Shown here: positions 1 to 11,304 of the stretch, in pieces
How positions within the stretch are numbered: position 1 is the stretch's first letter
How the letters are laid out: the number at the start of each line of letters is the position of its first letter
NCBI RefSeq assembly: GCF_028453695.1
Contig: NC_135773.1
Location: forward strand, 18,848,001-18,912,000
From: Augochlora pura
Lineage: Eukaryota > Arthropoda > Insecta > Hymenoptera > Halictidae
DNA: 64,000 bases
Reading direction: 5' to 3'
Position numbers and translations under genes: made by a program
Notes under the pieces: model-generated
Told to the model about the DNA's origin: nothing
Databases searched by the model: none
The model's input: the letters and a program-made list of their open reading frames with translations, nothing else

Positions 1-2184
1 CAAGTCTCGACGATGAAGAGATAGAAAATAGGAAGAAGAAACAGCGGCAAGAGATAGAGGAGGAGTAGGAGCAGGAGTAGGAGGAGCGCGAAACAGTAAT
101 CAATTTCGTAGCGTATCAAGGAGCCGGGCGCGGAAAACGCGGTCGCGGCCGAGCCGGCGCAAATGGATTGAACCGAGAGAATCTGGAAAGAGCCGGTAAT
201 TACGCGTCGTAACTACGACCACGCCAGGCCGCGAACATTTAACAATCCCCCTCTCGAATCGAGATTGACCGATGGCCCTTCACTGCTCGATAATTACGGG
301 AATTAAGATGCAATCGATTAACGGGAACGCAATTTTCTGGGGGAGTCGGACGACTTGCCCGTGCCATGCCGCCGTCCCATGAATACGGCTGTCCGACGTT
401 TAAAGCCTCGACGCCAATAAATCGATCAAGTCCCATTCGAGGACTCGTTATCGCGTTTTCTCATAACGAGCGATCTTAAAAGGGGCAGAGCCGAATATTC
501 AGCTTGCACACCCGCGTTTCGATCGCAATCGACTCGCCTTGATGCCTTGATGCCGCGTCGTACGTGGGTTGCGGGTATCTACTTAACCACTCGAACCGCA
601 TTCAATTCTGCATCGGAAATCGATCTTGCCCGAAACGAATAAACACGCGCAGTTAAAGTAGCGCACGAAGAAAATTCTATAAAAAAAAAAAGAACGCGGC
701 ATTAATCAACGCGTCTGTTACGTACTTACTACTTTGTTTACGAGCGGCCGGTGACTACTGATAATTATTTGGCCAACCCTCGGACGGCTGAGCATTTATT
801 CAATTGGCAATGTATACGACGATTCCCAGAAAAATTTATCAATTTTTCTAAACATATTTGTTTCGATATTTCATGTAAAGTCTGTGCGTTGTTCGTAGTC
901 TAAATCTTATTTAATCAATGAAATTGCCGAAACGTAGGTGTTTAGATGACGATTTAAATATACAGTAACCGTATGCCGAGTATTAATATCTCATTAACTA
1001 CTCTAGACCATATTTGGTGTAATACTTTCCCATATAGAGTTTTATGCTTTTTCCAAATACAGGAAGAAACATAAATCATTCCATTTGAGAAATTGAAGGT
1101 GACGCGCGTAGCTTGATAAAAATGCGACGTAACGTAAAATTGATTACATTACCGTATGTCCCTCTGCGAACCATAACAACTTCCATCTGAAACATTTTTT
1201 CGTGCAACGGGGATTTAATGAGTTATTCGACACCGCGCGATGAGACTCGCGCTGCACAATTAGTTGAAAGTGAGAACAAGTGAAAATCAAGCGAAGGAAT
1301 ATTAAGCATTAAATATAACGTTATTAGCGGACAGTGCGAACGGGAAGAGCAAATTACAGAATTGCTAATCCTCGCAGGGAGAAGCGCAAATATTAGGAGC
1401 ACGAATGCGAAGCGATAAGCAAAGAATAATCCGCGAGAAGCCGGCCAGAATTAATATTTCCAATTCCAGGACGAGTTTTATTCGAATGATTCGACGCGAA
1501 TTAGAATGAATTTCAAATATCGTTTCACACGAGAAAAATTCGAAAATACCGTATACGTGCGAAGCAGTACGATAGAACCTCTCTTATCTGAACGTATATT
1601 TCTCTAACATCGTGATTAGTTAATATCTTTTTATCCTCGATAAATTATTAATACAATAGTATAAACGAGTCTATAAATATTATACTATATATATCATAGT
1701 ATAAGTGTGTCGAGGTCTAATCGGGGTCCCTCTATAGCTTCATCGTTATTGCAATAATACAAAATTTAAATGACGAGTAATATTTAATTCGGTTAACCGA
1801 GGCTCTAAACGCACTACTGTGTTATTTGCAAATTATTTAAATAATACAGTATTCAGATAATAGAACGTTAGTATACTAGAATATTGTAAAAATAAATACA
1901 CCCTTTCCTTTGATTTATGCTAATAAAAATTGTGTAAATTGAATCTGAAGCGAAATTTTTATTGTTTTAGTTTATACTCCCTTCGTATCGAAATGATTGA
2001 TTAATAAAAGGGCAGTAAACTAACATGCACTGATTAATTACAGAAAATAAAAGTTAAAAAAATGCTTATTATACACATATAGCTCTATTATACTTAATAA
2101 CTGACATTAATAATAGAACAGGTGAAAAGCATTATTCTTTCGGTAAATGGGACGATCATTTCCATATATGAAAGTATAATATAT
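1..2184. other. Non-coding stretch, no gene seen
   Basis: The first 95 bases are purine-rich (GGA/GAGGA runs), followed by a CpG-rich patch to about 650 and then AT-rich DNA. Open frames are short and resemble no protein I know. I see no RNA gene or clear repeat in it apart from a weak AT hairpin near 1680-1705. Confidence 0.6.
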
Positions 2185-2418
2185 TATACTATGAAGAAGA
2201 TATTTATATTTCTCATAAAAATCAATGTAACCTAACAAAAATTATATAGTGTTTCGTCTTATATTAATCTGAATAACCTCACAATTGCCTTGGCAAAAAT
2301 CTCATTAAGAAAGAATGAAACATAAAAAAAATATATACATATAATAAACATATAATATGAAAAGCATATTTATATTCTTCATAAAAATTCACGTAATATT
2401 ACAAAACGTGTGTTCCGA
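2185..2418. repeat. Diverged direct duplication of about 70 bp
   Basis: The segment at about 2185-2260 is repeated at about 2350-2418 in the same orientation (both read roughly ATGAARARSATATTTATATT, then TCATAAAAATYMAYGTAA). The copies differ by many substitutions, so this is an old local duplication in AT-rich DNA. No coding content. Confidence 0.5.
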
Positions 2419-2444
2419 GCCTAAAAATTGTTAATTTTTTTTTA

Positions 2445-2604
2445 TTGTCAATAAAATTCCCAATGGTCACACGCAATCGAGAAACGAGGGGTTCCTGAGG
2501 ACATTTGAAGTAATTTCCTTGGTGAAAATGCAAACCACGGTATCGTCAATAAGGAAGCCACCATTTTCCGATTGCAAGAGATTTTTATGACTCTCCTCTG
2601 TACA
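2445..2604. mobile_element. Degenerate long-TIR miniature element (M family)
   Basis: The left half resembles the left end of the better preserved element at 34320-34604: CGCAATCGAGAAACGAGGGG here, CGCAATCGGGAAATGAGGG there. The right half carries the reverse complement (TTTTCCGATTGCAAGAG, then TGTACA at the end), so the two arms face each other with almost no interior. This makes it a short, mutated copy of a TA-flanked inverted-repeat element found four times in the window. It has no coding capacity. Assignment to the Tc1/mariner type rests only on the TA-flanked TACAGGGTGTCCC-like ends of its sister copies. Confidence 0.6.
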
Positions 2605-4048
2605 TATATCGGACCGCGTAAATCAATTCCGAGTATAAAAAGTAGCGCGCAAATTGAGGGTAGGTTTGAGGGGGAAACAAAAATTCGCTCAAGAAACTGC
2701 CGCATAAATTGCTGGACTGGTGTATTCGAAAAGGAAGTCCCTACTTTCGATCGAGTTCTAAGAGACATAATAGTCCGTAAATTTGAAGCTTCCGTTCCTT
2801 TTGTTCCTGTTGTCGGTCGGCCGTCGCGCCGCGGCATCCCGTGAGAAATTCTTAAACGTCCGCGATGATAAAAACGAGAACGCGAGCGGCGCGGCGGGCT
2901 TCCCGTTTAATTATCTAAAGCTGCTCTTCATGGCCATTTAATTTAAAGTTTCGAACGGGTCCGGCAAAGGACATGATTAAAGCACCGGGAGGGTTTTGCT
3001 CTCGATGAGATCTCTCGTTCGTCTCGTTCGTCTCTCGGTCGGTCGGTCCCGGCCCCGGGAACGTTTCCGGTCGAATTAGCCGACGCTCTTGCAGGTTAAA
3101 AAACTACGCAGGCTCGCTTTGCGAGGGCGAGGCGGGGGGATCGGAACCTGCCGAAAGTTCGAGGACACTCGTAGCCGGTCGTGGCCTGGAGCACGCGAGG
3201 CCGAATTGTTTGGCGGTTCGTTATTCTGCGCGACTTAAACTTCCGTCTGGGCATCGACGATATCTACCTACTTTCTTTAATGAACCCGCCGCTTTGATCC
3301 CACCCCCATTCGAAATTACCTCGCGTCGCACACCAGATTTTATAAACTGCGATCGCCGGTCGGCGCAAACTTTTCTCCTCCAACGACCAAACGTTTCGGA
3401 CGCGATTGAGCTGGGGCAATGCGGAGTCGATGGGCCGGTTGTGGCCAAGTGAAGGGATCTCTATGAATTTTAACGCAAATATTCTCAGTCCTGTACTACG
3501 TAAGGAACGTGCAAATTTTAAGGGATTATTTAATACATTTAGTTTTAGTATCTAATTTGCAATAATAAAATGATTTAGGAAATATTACTGAAGTAGAGTA
3601 AAATACGCATTTTTCACCGTTTGTGGACGCTTGTACGTCAGTTCTAGTCACACCTCAAAATTTTATATTGCACGTATACCTGTAATGAAGAAAGACATAA
3701 ATGACTACGATACAGCATAGTTTTTTCAAAATTTCGTTCTTCTATAGGTTACTTTGTATATACACAAGCAATGATATATAGAGATACATACATGAAAGCT
3801 TCGTGTACGCGCCGCCGGGGGTCGGACGCGTGAGGAACGGCGCCACTGGCGCGGAAGAACTTGGAAAAGTAATTTCTAACCTCCATTGTGCGATATGAAA
3901 ACTGAGGAAAGCAGGAACGTTAAATTGGCGATTCTCTAATTTTAGGTTAGTATATAAGTTGTAAATAGGGTTAGAGAAAAAGGGGAAAATCGTATAAAAA
4001 AACTAAATAAACTCTAATTTTAGACGAATCCTTTGGCGTTTCCTTAAT
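2605..4048. other. Non-coding stretch with a CpG-rich block
   Basis: A CpG-rich block at about 2800-3460 includes low-complexity TCGTTCGTC/GGTCGGTC runs at 3010-3050. Small frames are open on both strands of it, including 3210-3452 (+) and 3221-3448 (-). Such mirrored frames are expected from CpG-rich DNA poor in TA-containing stop codons. AT-rich DNA follows up to the assembly gap. Confidence 0.55.
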
Positions 4049-4148
4049 NNNNNNNNNNNNNNNNNNNNNNNNNNNNNNNNNNNNNNNNNNNNNNNNNNNN
4101 NNNNNNNNNNNNNNNNNNNNNNNNNNNNNNNNNNNNNNNNNNNNNNNN
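4049..4148. other. Assembly gap (100 N)
   Basis: Exactly 100 consecutive N bases. A round 100 usually marks a gap of unknown size between joined contigs, so sequence order and distance across it are not certain. Open frames spanning it are artefacts. Confidence 0.97.
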
Positions 4149-4596
4149 CGATGGTCTCGACTTCCTGACAAGAATTTATCATTCGTTTCACAAGACTCGG
4201 TGAAATAATTTTGTGCACAAGTATTTGGACACTGGGTGAGATATGATTACCCAATTATATTTATATAATCACTTTTTAAATATCCGTTTTATTTTCTTTC
4301 AGTTAATTATAAATAATACGCATTTCAGCATTGAGACATTTTAACGTTTTAACAATAAAACACAAAAGTTACGCGATTATTAGGAAACATTTATCCTTTG
4401 AATACAGGTTTATCTGAAATAGACTATAGAAAGTTTTCTTACAATAAAAAACAAACTATACTTTCAATCTTAATTATTACAGATGATCCTAGATATTTAA
4501 AAAAATATATGATGTGTGAAATAACCATCATATACCACCTTACACCATCTACCGTTTATAGACATCAATTCGAATATCGAAATTTTCGATGATATT
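4149..4596. mobile_element. Possible end of a decayed Tc1-like element
   Basis: At 4212-4235 the motif CACAAGTATTTGGACACTGG resembles the outer ends of Tc1-like elements. A related motif in opposite orientation (GTCCGAATACTTTTAG) lies at 5727-5742. If they pair, a decayed element of about 1.5 kb spans 4.2-5.7 kb and encloses the transposase remnant at 4.6-4.7 kb. The interior is heavily mutated and partly CpG-rich, so pairing of the ends is only an inference. Confidence 0.3.
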
Positions 4597-4716
4597 TTAG
4601 CGTATATGGTCATTGAATTCAGCAATTTCATTTCTAATGGTGTTTTCCAGATCATGAATTGTTGCTGGTGTGTTGGTATAAACTTTTCTTTTCAGATAAC
4701 CACAAAGAAAGAAGTC
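4597..4716 (-). pseudogene. IS630/Tc1-type transposase, C-terminal fragment
   Basis: Read on the minus strand, 4716 to 4603 encodes 38 residues starting DFFLCGYLKRKVY, then TNTPATIHDLENTIRNEI, and ends in a stop at 4599-4597. In many insect IS630/Tc1-type transposases a block of the form DFFLWGYLKSKVY...ELK..IR.EI directly follows the last catalytic region, so the match is specific. Immediately upstream in the same frame there is a stop and no match to the expected SPDLNPL-like segment. No catalytic aspartates are left. This is a dead remnant, shorter than a tenth of a typical 340-residue transposase. Confidence 0.75.
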
Positions 4717-7448
4717 AATTTATCAAATTGTAAACAAATTTGACGCATGACGAATTCAGTCGTCAAACATACTTAACTGGTTAATTTAAATATTTTGCTG
4801 AAAGTTTATCCAGCTGTCATATGTCCGCTCAGTTGGATTTAGCGTTCACAGATTTCGACACGAGGTCTCGTTCCACGTGTCCGCCTATTCCTACGTTTCT
4901 TCCACTTCGGCCGAGAGAAAGGTTTCCGTAGATCAGTTTCAACGATTTCATCGATGAGTCGTGTAGCTTTACGATCTCGTTATACGAAAAAAAATCCGGA
5001 ATTTCGACACTCGGAAACGGGTGGGTGACTCGCGACACGCGGTATCGTCGGACTTAATCGCGAGCGTCGTTCGAAGAACGACTACGTGACCGGGCAAAAT
5101 TAGTTCCCGTAGGAAAATTCAAAATATTCCAAGTAGCTTCGGCCGGCTGAAGCCAATATCCGCGAGGACAAGGGCACGGGCAATAGCGCAGATGTCGGCA
5201 GCCAGCAGGTGTACCCGCCATTGTACACCGTGCTTCATAAGTGTTACGTGGATCTAATGCGAGCGTAGTTGGCCCGGAAGAACTTTTCTTTCTCTTTCAT
5301 ACGTTACTTCGCGTTCAACGTGAACGAACCACACTGCTATTCATTTTAACAGCCTCGCTTGTTTTTTTTAATATTTTTTATTTATTTTAAATATTTTTTA
5401 TTTATTTATGGTACATTGTCTTTCTGCCTGAAAATTGAAAACCACTAAAAGCCACTTGAAAGCTTGGACAAAATTTTAAGAACTGTTTTCTAAACCACAT
5501 TAACTATGTTTTTATGTTTCTTATTTTGTATTTTTTTGTTACAACTTGTATAACCGAATTGACTTTGTGAGGATGAACAGTCGTGCGTAAGATACTTGCA
5601 AATATAATTTGTTAATACATCTGAAGAAATTTGTTAAATCAGATTGTATTTTTGGTTTATTTTTCCCATAGTATATCGGTATTAGCGTGTAAATGGACTA
5701 GAAATATATTACTAGTTATACTAGCGTCCGAATACTTTTAGAATTGAATGTACATATTCCACCAAATGTACGAATATAATTAATATAAATATGAATACAC
5801 CGTGTTCAGCATTATTAAAACAATATGGCACGTTGAATAATTCATCTCCGCCACGTGTTACAGACATACGCCTTCCTTAGCGTCGCGATTCTTAGAATTC
5901 TGAGAAATGTATTCGGAAGAATCGAAACAAGTGTTATTTGTATTGCACCAAACTTATAGCTGCAAAAACACTGCGCAAAATTTTGTTTCATTTATTTAAA
6001 CTCGCATATTTCTGATCGAATCTGTCCGAGTGAACAGTACCGTGTAATGATTGGGAATCGCTGTAAATCGGAATAAAAATCCATAGAGTGCGGACTCGTG
6101 GAACGAGCACAGCGACGAAATTTCATCCGGTTACGGTACTAAAGAGGTATCACCGAGAGAACATTGACAGAGAAAGATAACGGTGACACGGCCGATCTCT
6201 CCTAATTATCGTTCGCTGATGGACAGAAACAACGAAGCGTTTCCGAACCGCGCGCGCGCGCTTTCGCTCCCCCGTATGATTTATGAGGCTCGCGGGGACA
6301 CACACGGTCGCTGAAATATACGGGAAATTTTATGGGGTGCCGAGAGCCGCGCGCACAGCCGGGACACAGCTGCGGGCTCCGGCGACTTTACATCATTCTC
6401 GGACGCGTGAACGTGAGCGATTGCGACTATCAAAAATGGCTAATATGCCTACGGCACCGCCAAGAATCAGTCATCCGACTACAAGCAGCCGCCGCCGCCG
6501 CCGCGCTGATCCAACTCGAGCCAACCTAATCCGGACACACCGAGCCCCGAGCGACTTCCAGCACCCACGGTCTCCCCCCACCCCCGCGATCTAGAATATT
6601 ATCGCAAAGCATTCTTGCTCCGGGTCCAACCAAGAAACTATGTAGTCACGAAGCGAGACAAGCTGTAATTAAATGCCGCGGTGCTCGGCCCCTCGCCTTT
6701 GTCTGGATGCGGGCCAATTTTTCGCTGATAATTCGAAGAATTTCGGAGGTCGAATAACGATGCGCGACCGGTTGCAAGTGACGGGCTCGATGTACTTCCT
6801 GCCCTCGTATCGGATTCCGATCGTTCATTCGCATTACGCAGGAACTTTTTGCACGCTTACGGACGAACGGCCTCTCCCATTTTTCACGGAAGTCATTTGA
6901 ATACGAAGATTTGTAATTTCCATTTTCGGGGCGGACCGCTCGGTCAATCTGGAATCGGCATGCCTGATCTGCGAGCCGTTCTCCCTCGTCCGATCGCCGA
7001 TGGGTAAACGCGTTTCGATGCCACGATCAATTCGTATCGTAATTGTAACGCGCTTCCTGCGATGCTGTATACCGTACACCGTGCATTTATTGACTCGATT
7101 ATAAAATGTAGAGCGTACAAAGCCCACGTGGAGCTCGCTTCATCGATGGATAGCTCGTTGATTTATTTATTTATTCATAAACGGAGAAGGAATCCATTAA
7201 AGTACATCGCAGAGTTTTAAGGCGGTAATTGTGATAGATTTCTCGTTCGATGTCGACTTTCGATATTAATACTTGTTACCGCTGTGTCGCATAGTGCTGA
7301 ATAATTCAGTGATATTTAATGGAAAAGTCAACTTTTACAGATTGATAATTATTCAATTTGTATTGCTTTACGAAAGACTATAGACCTCAGAAACAGAGAA
7401 AGAAGTAATGTTTTTTTTTTCTTAGAGGTTTTACGTCGCATCAGCTGC
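4717..7448. other. Non-coding stretch, mixed composition
   Basis: AT-rich DNA is interrupted by CpG-rich blocks at about 4830-5290 and 6080-7140. Small low-complexity features are CG dinucleotides at 6250-6261, a GCC/GCCG run at 6489-6505 and TTTATTTA runs at 5340-5410 and 7160-7175. Several frames are open in the CpG-rich block (for example 6283-6594 + and 6834-7127 -), but they overlap on both strands and show no domain. No RNA gene recognised. Confidence 0.5.
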
Positions 7449-7480
7449 AAGGCTACCTAAAGCTACCTAAAGCGACCTAA
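7449..7480. repeat. Three tandem copies of a 10-base unit
   Basis: The unit GCTACCTAAA occurs three times in succession (the last as GCGACCTAAA). The run is flanked by two copies of AGAAGTAATG, about 75 bases apart (near 7400 and 7481). It directly precedes the larger minisatellite. Confidence 0.75.
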
Positions 7481-7489
7481 AGAAGTAAT

Positions 7490-7795
7490 GTACTTGAATA
7501 AATATTTTAATTATTATGATCATTTCAGTGAATGAAGAAATAAAATTGAATAAATATTTTATTTACCATGATCATTTCAATGATTGAAAAAAAATGGAAA
7601 TAAATATATATTTTATTTACCATTATTATTCCAATGAATGAAGAAATGAAACTGAATAAATATTTTATTTACCACGATCATTTCAATGATTGAAAAAAAA
7701 TGGAAATGAATATATATTTTATTTGCCATGATTATTCCAATGAATGAAGAAATGGAATTGGATAAATATTTTAGTTACTATAATCATTTCGAGTT
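7490..7795. repeat. AT-rich minisatellite, unit about 53 bp, higher-order dimers
   Basis: Five to six tandem units share GAATAAATATTTTATTTACC followed by ATGATCATTTCAATGA and TGAARAAA. Alternate units are more alike than neighbours: units 2 and 4 carry CGATCATTTCAATGATTG-like cores, units 3 and 5 carry ATTATTCCAATGAATG. A two-unit block of about 107 bp was therefore duplicated as a dimer. There is no protein periodicity, and the spacers and units do not fit a CRISPR array. Confidence 0.85.
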
Positions 7796-10592
7796 GAGCG
7801 TTTTGAGAATAGAATATTTCATCTGATGGAACTCAAAAATCGATACTTTTTACACTGATTGAATTATATGCTACAAAATGTGAATATAAAATGTTGCCAA
7901 GTCCTAGTCTGACCTTAAGAGATCAATAAAGAAAAACGAAACAGCCAAAATTAATTATCTCTATACACGAAATTAAATCGTGGTTCTTAAGGTAATAAAT
8001 GAATAAATGATAATGGATAATAAGTAGCAGACATTAGTGATAATAAATAGGTAATATATTATAAAAGTCGACAAAAGTTCAATCGATCTCCAAACAAAGT
8101 CTACATCTTTTTTTTTACCCTACCTCTTTGTTTATTTCTCAAGGACAGTCCATGGTAATACTTTTAATTAACATTTTCTTAATCTTTACAGCACATACTT
8201 TCGATCCATATAAAAAATTGTACGCAATGTTGCCATCGGTTAAATACTGTTCCCCGTAAGTACCCTCGATGAATCATGGAAGTTTATACAAGAAAGAAGG
8301 TAACGAAAATTTACTACGCCATTCAAGACTTTCGAACGAAAAGGTCAGCAAAAGCTCTCGTTGAATCAAGGTACGCAAAACCTAAGACGCGCATCGCTGA
8401 CGAATATTTATGATCCCTATCCTTCACGAGAATATTAAATTTGAATCTCAATTATTTTCGATTCGAAATGAATCCTCGACGAGGTACGTGTCTCGACGAC
8501 CGTGTACCTTAATACCTCGGCGCGTAGCGTGCGAACGGATGAAAAGTGGTATCGACTGCTCGGAATTGAGAAATTGATGCGGTCGATCAAACTGGATTGG
8601 TGAACCATAAAGGATCCGGCAAGAGCCCGGTGCCTGCCCTCTGAAGCCTCTCTTCGTTGTTCACCTGTAAATGCGATGCGGGAGATTAACGAACACAATG
8701 GAACGTTTGACGGGTATTGAAGTGAACGTACAGCGATGTATTAGTCGTTCCCCGGGGATCTACAAACGAGTAACGTGAAACGATCGATTTAACCCGTTCC
8801 CCGTCGAGGATTTTCTCCGTAGACAGGGACTCGGTTCCCTCGCTTTCGAAAAGTTCCATCTCCCGCGGATATTCCGTCGCGCCGCGCGAAATATTTAACG
8901 GACTCGTTACAGGATCGAACAAGAAAGCGCCAGAACCGGAGGGGGAAAGAAACCACCCCGTGTACCGTGGCAAGAAGCGGAGATCGTTTTCTTTCGGCCG
9001 GTGATATCATTGTGGCGAGGCTGGGCCCGGCGAAACGATCAACTTAATCGTCCCCGAGGGACGGCTCGACCGACATCGAACATTAAGTGCACTCACAAAG
9101 AAACCAGATATTTCGAACGACTTCGCGGCGCGGTTAAGAATCGTCTTCCCGATAATGTCGTTCGAGGCATGGCGTCCGGCCAACTAGATCGCGCTGCCTC
9201 GCGATGTACGATCCTTTAATGAAATTTCGGAAACCTCTAATGAAATTAAAAAGTAGTCCGGGTTTGCGTGGCCGCGAGAGTGCCCCCTGTAATTAGCTTT
9301 TTCATAGGAGATGCTCATTCCAGGAATTACGTTAGCTTAACCCTTCGGAGGCGACGGTGGTGCCCTTCGTCAGAGTGTTGGCCAGAATTCAAAGCACCGT
9401 GCGATGTTTTATGAAAGTTGACGCTTTCGTGTTTCCGCGGCTACTCAATTCAAACGTGCCGTAAAAAGATGCAGATCGAATATTTAATCAGAATTAAAAA
9501 GATTTAAGAAGCTATTCGCCATTGCATTCAAACGTTCACTGCCCCAGATACTATGTATACTTGATCTCAGGAGATCAACGTTTGCTAATTCCGCGTCGCA
9601 TAATTTTTATCTAGATCGAACGGGGTAGGAGCCGGGATTCCGCGACCATTGTTCGCGCTGGCGTACATTCTGCGAAGGTAGAGGTGGATGGAGGAGCGAG
9701 AGGCAAGAGCGGGGGGTTAGGACGTAAGAGGAAGTAGGGGCTCAGACGCTCCTGCGGGATCGTGTAACAAGGCTGGTTCCATAAAACGATCGATGTAATC
9801 GGTCCCGCTGGACAGAGGAGGAGCCGACCTAAGGTCGTGCGGCGCACCTTGAGAACGAGCGAGGTAAGCCGAAAGATTCGCTGGCTCCGGGAATAGACGC
9901 CATCGGTTTTCACGTGGCGCCCCTACCTCGCCGGCCGAATGCCACTTTCCTTGAAATATCACCGTGACTAGACGCAAATTCGTGCACCATAAATAACAAT
10001 CGTGTGGAATTCCTACGACGTCATTGCCCGTTTCACGCTCCCCCGACATCCTCTCCCCGGATCCCAGAGCCTGGCTCGGGTCCATTGCCAAAATCCAGAA
10101 CCCGGAGCCCGGAACCCGGCAGCTCCTGGAGCCCAGAATCCTGAACACAGACGCCAGCCATCGCGGCTGTGCGAACCTTTGGCCGACGTTCGCGATATCC
10201 CACGCGAATCGAGTCGGAATCACGTTACCTCCTCCTCGAGAGAGACTGTATCGTCGCTTATCGCGTGCCGTGCTTCCGACAAGCTGTTATGAACAGATGG
10301 AAAAATTACAGTCGTTATTTGCGCATTAGTACCTGTAACCCTCCGCCGACAAGGTACATTTTTACTGACGCGGTCGGCAGTCTTTTAACCGGATGGAGGG
10401 AGGTTTAGCGGATGTAGAAAAGCCGAAGCCGGCTCACTTTTCCCCCTATACAATATTTTTTTATCTATGCATCAATGGACCAATTTTTCACCGGATTTGT
10501 ATTTAAATTTATTAATCTACATGCTTCCAGTGACATTTGTTAGTTATCAGACACGTTAGTTTTATTGGCAAGATTTGTTTATACGTAGAAAG
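7796..10592. other. Non-coding stretch, two CpG-rich blocks
   Basis: AT-rich to about 8400, then CpG-rich at 8430-9250 and 9600-10420. Overlapping frames are open on both strands (for example 9717-10223 - and 10024-10329 +) without recognisable domains. At 9337-9340 a TTAA followed by CCCTTCGG resembles a lone end of the TTAA-bounded elements found elsewhere, but no partner end is seen. At 10060-10160 the sequence is a degenerate CCCGGAACCC-like repeat. Confidence 0.5.
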
Positions 10593-10865
10593 TATGCAGC
10601 GTATCTCACTCAACTATTAATAACGCTTGTTTTTTACGATAGAAGAAAATGTCAGAGAAAAACAATAATTGGTTCAGGGGAGCAAATATTATGAGAGGCG
10701 AAATAATTTGTTTAAGGTTACATTTTTTGAGATTTCAAGATCATCGGAGTTTTTAAAATGATATGTTTTTATTATCGTTATATGATTGCCTATTTTGTGA
10801 TAATATTACCTGAATTATTATCTAGGTGATAACATTATCACCTTCATATGTCATTTTAAAAGAAT
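10593..10865. mobile_element. Degenerate copy of the TA-bounded N element
   Basis: It shares with 19669-20139 a left end related to CTCATCTAACTC and the nearly identical internal block ATGTTTTTATTATCGTTATA then TGATTGCC. The right terminal repeat is missing or unrecognisable. It contains a hairpin GGTGATAACATTATCACC (10826-10843). There is no coding capacity, so it is a non-autonomous, truncated copy. Confidence 0.6.
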
Positions 10866-11060
10866 ATATTTAAATGAACAGAAATTTAGAAAAAGATTCT
10901 GTCGCGAAAAATGTCGTTCAAGGTTTCTTTTACGAGAACTTTTTTGCAGATCTTCAAAAAATATATTTTAATTCCCTGTAGAATATAAATCAGGATGCCC
11001 GACCCTCCTTGACCTACATTAATCTTTCGATATTCAAAGACGAAGATTTCGCCCGAGTGC
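10866..11060. other. Short AT-rich spacer
   Basis: No gene or repeat recognised. It ends where the TTAA-bounded element begins. Confidence 0.5.
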
Positions 11061-11304
11061 TTAACCCCTTGCACTACGATTCCTTTCCCGCTGCATTGAT
11101 TAGCACTTATTTGTCCTTAACATTTTCCTTAATAAGACCAGACAATTCTTGTTTCTTTTATTGTCATTACATGCTTTTTTTTCAGACTTTGATAACAGAA
11201 GAATAAATCTGATTTCGATTTAAAATAAATTAATAATATTCGCGTATTTAGTAGATCTTTCAAGTATCACGAGGTTGACTCGTTATTACAGTGCAAGGGG
11301 TTAA
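11061..11304. mobile_element. TTAA-bounded miniature element, C family (copy 1)
   Basis: It is bounded by TTAA on both sides, with terminal inverted repeats TTAACCCCTTGCACT. TTAA target duplication together with CCC-starting ends is the hallmark of the piggyBac superfamily, so this is probably a non-autonomous piggyBac-like MITE of 244 bp. The right end carries a palindrome ACGAGGTTGACTCGT (11269-11283), 17 bases inside the TTAA; the left end has none. It is inverted relative to the copy at 46602-46852. No open frame of note. Confidence 0.8.

Noticed and set aside
3971..4254. Open frames spanning the N run
   Set aside because: They run through 100 unknown bases and are meaningless.
7490..7795. 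CRISPR array
   Set aside because: Whole units repeat without unique spacers, the DNA is eukaryotic in character, and no cas-like gene is present.
9337..9360. Complete TTAA-bounded element beginning TTAACCCTTCGGAGG
   Set aside because: No inverted partner terminus was found within 1 kb and the subterminal stem is only four bases, so it is listed only as a possible lone end.
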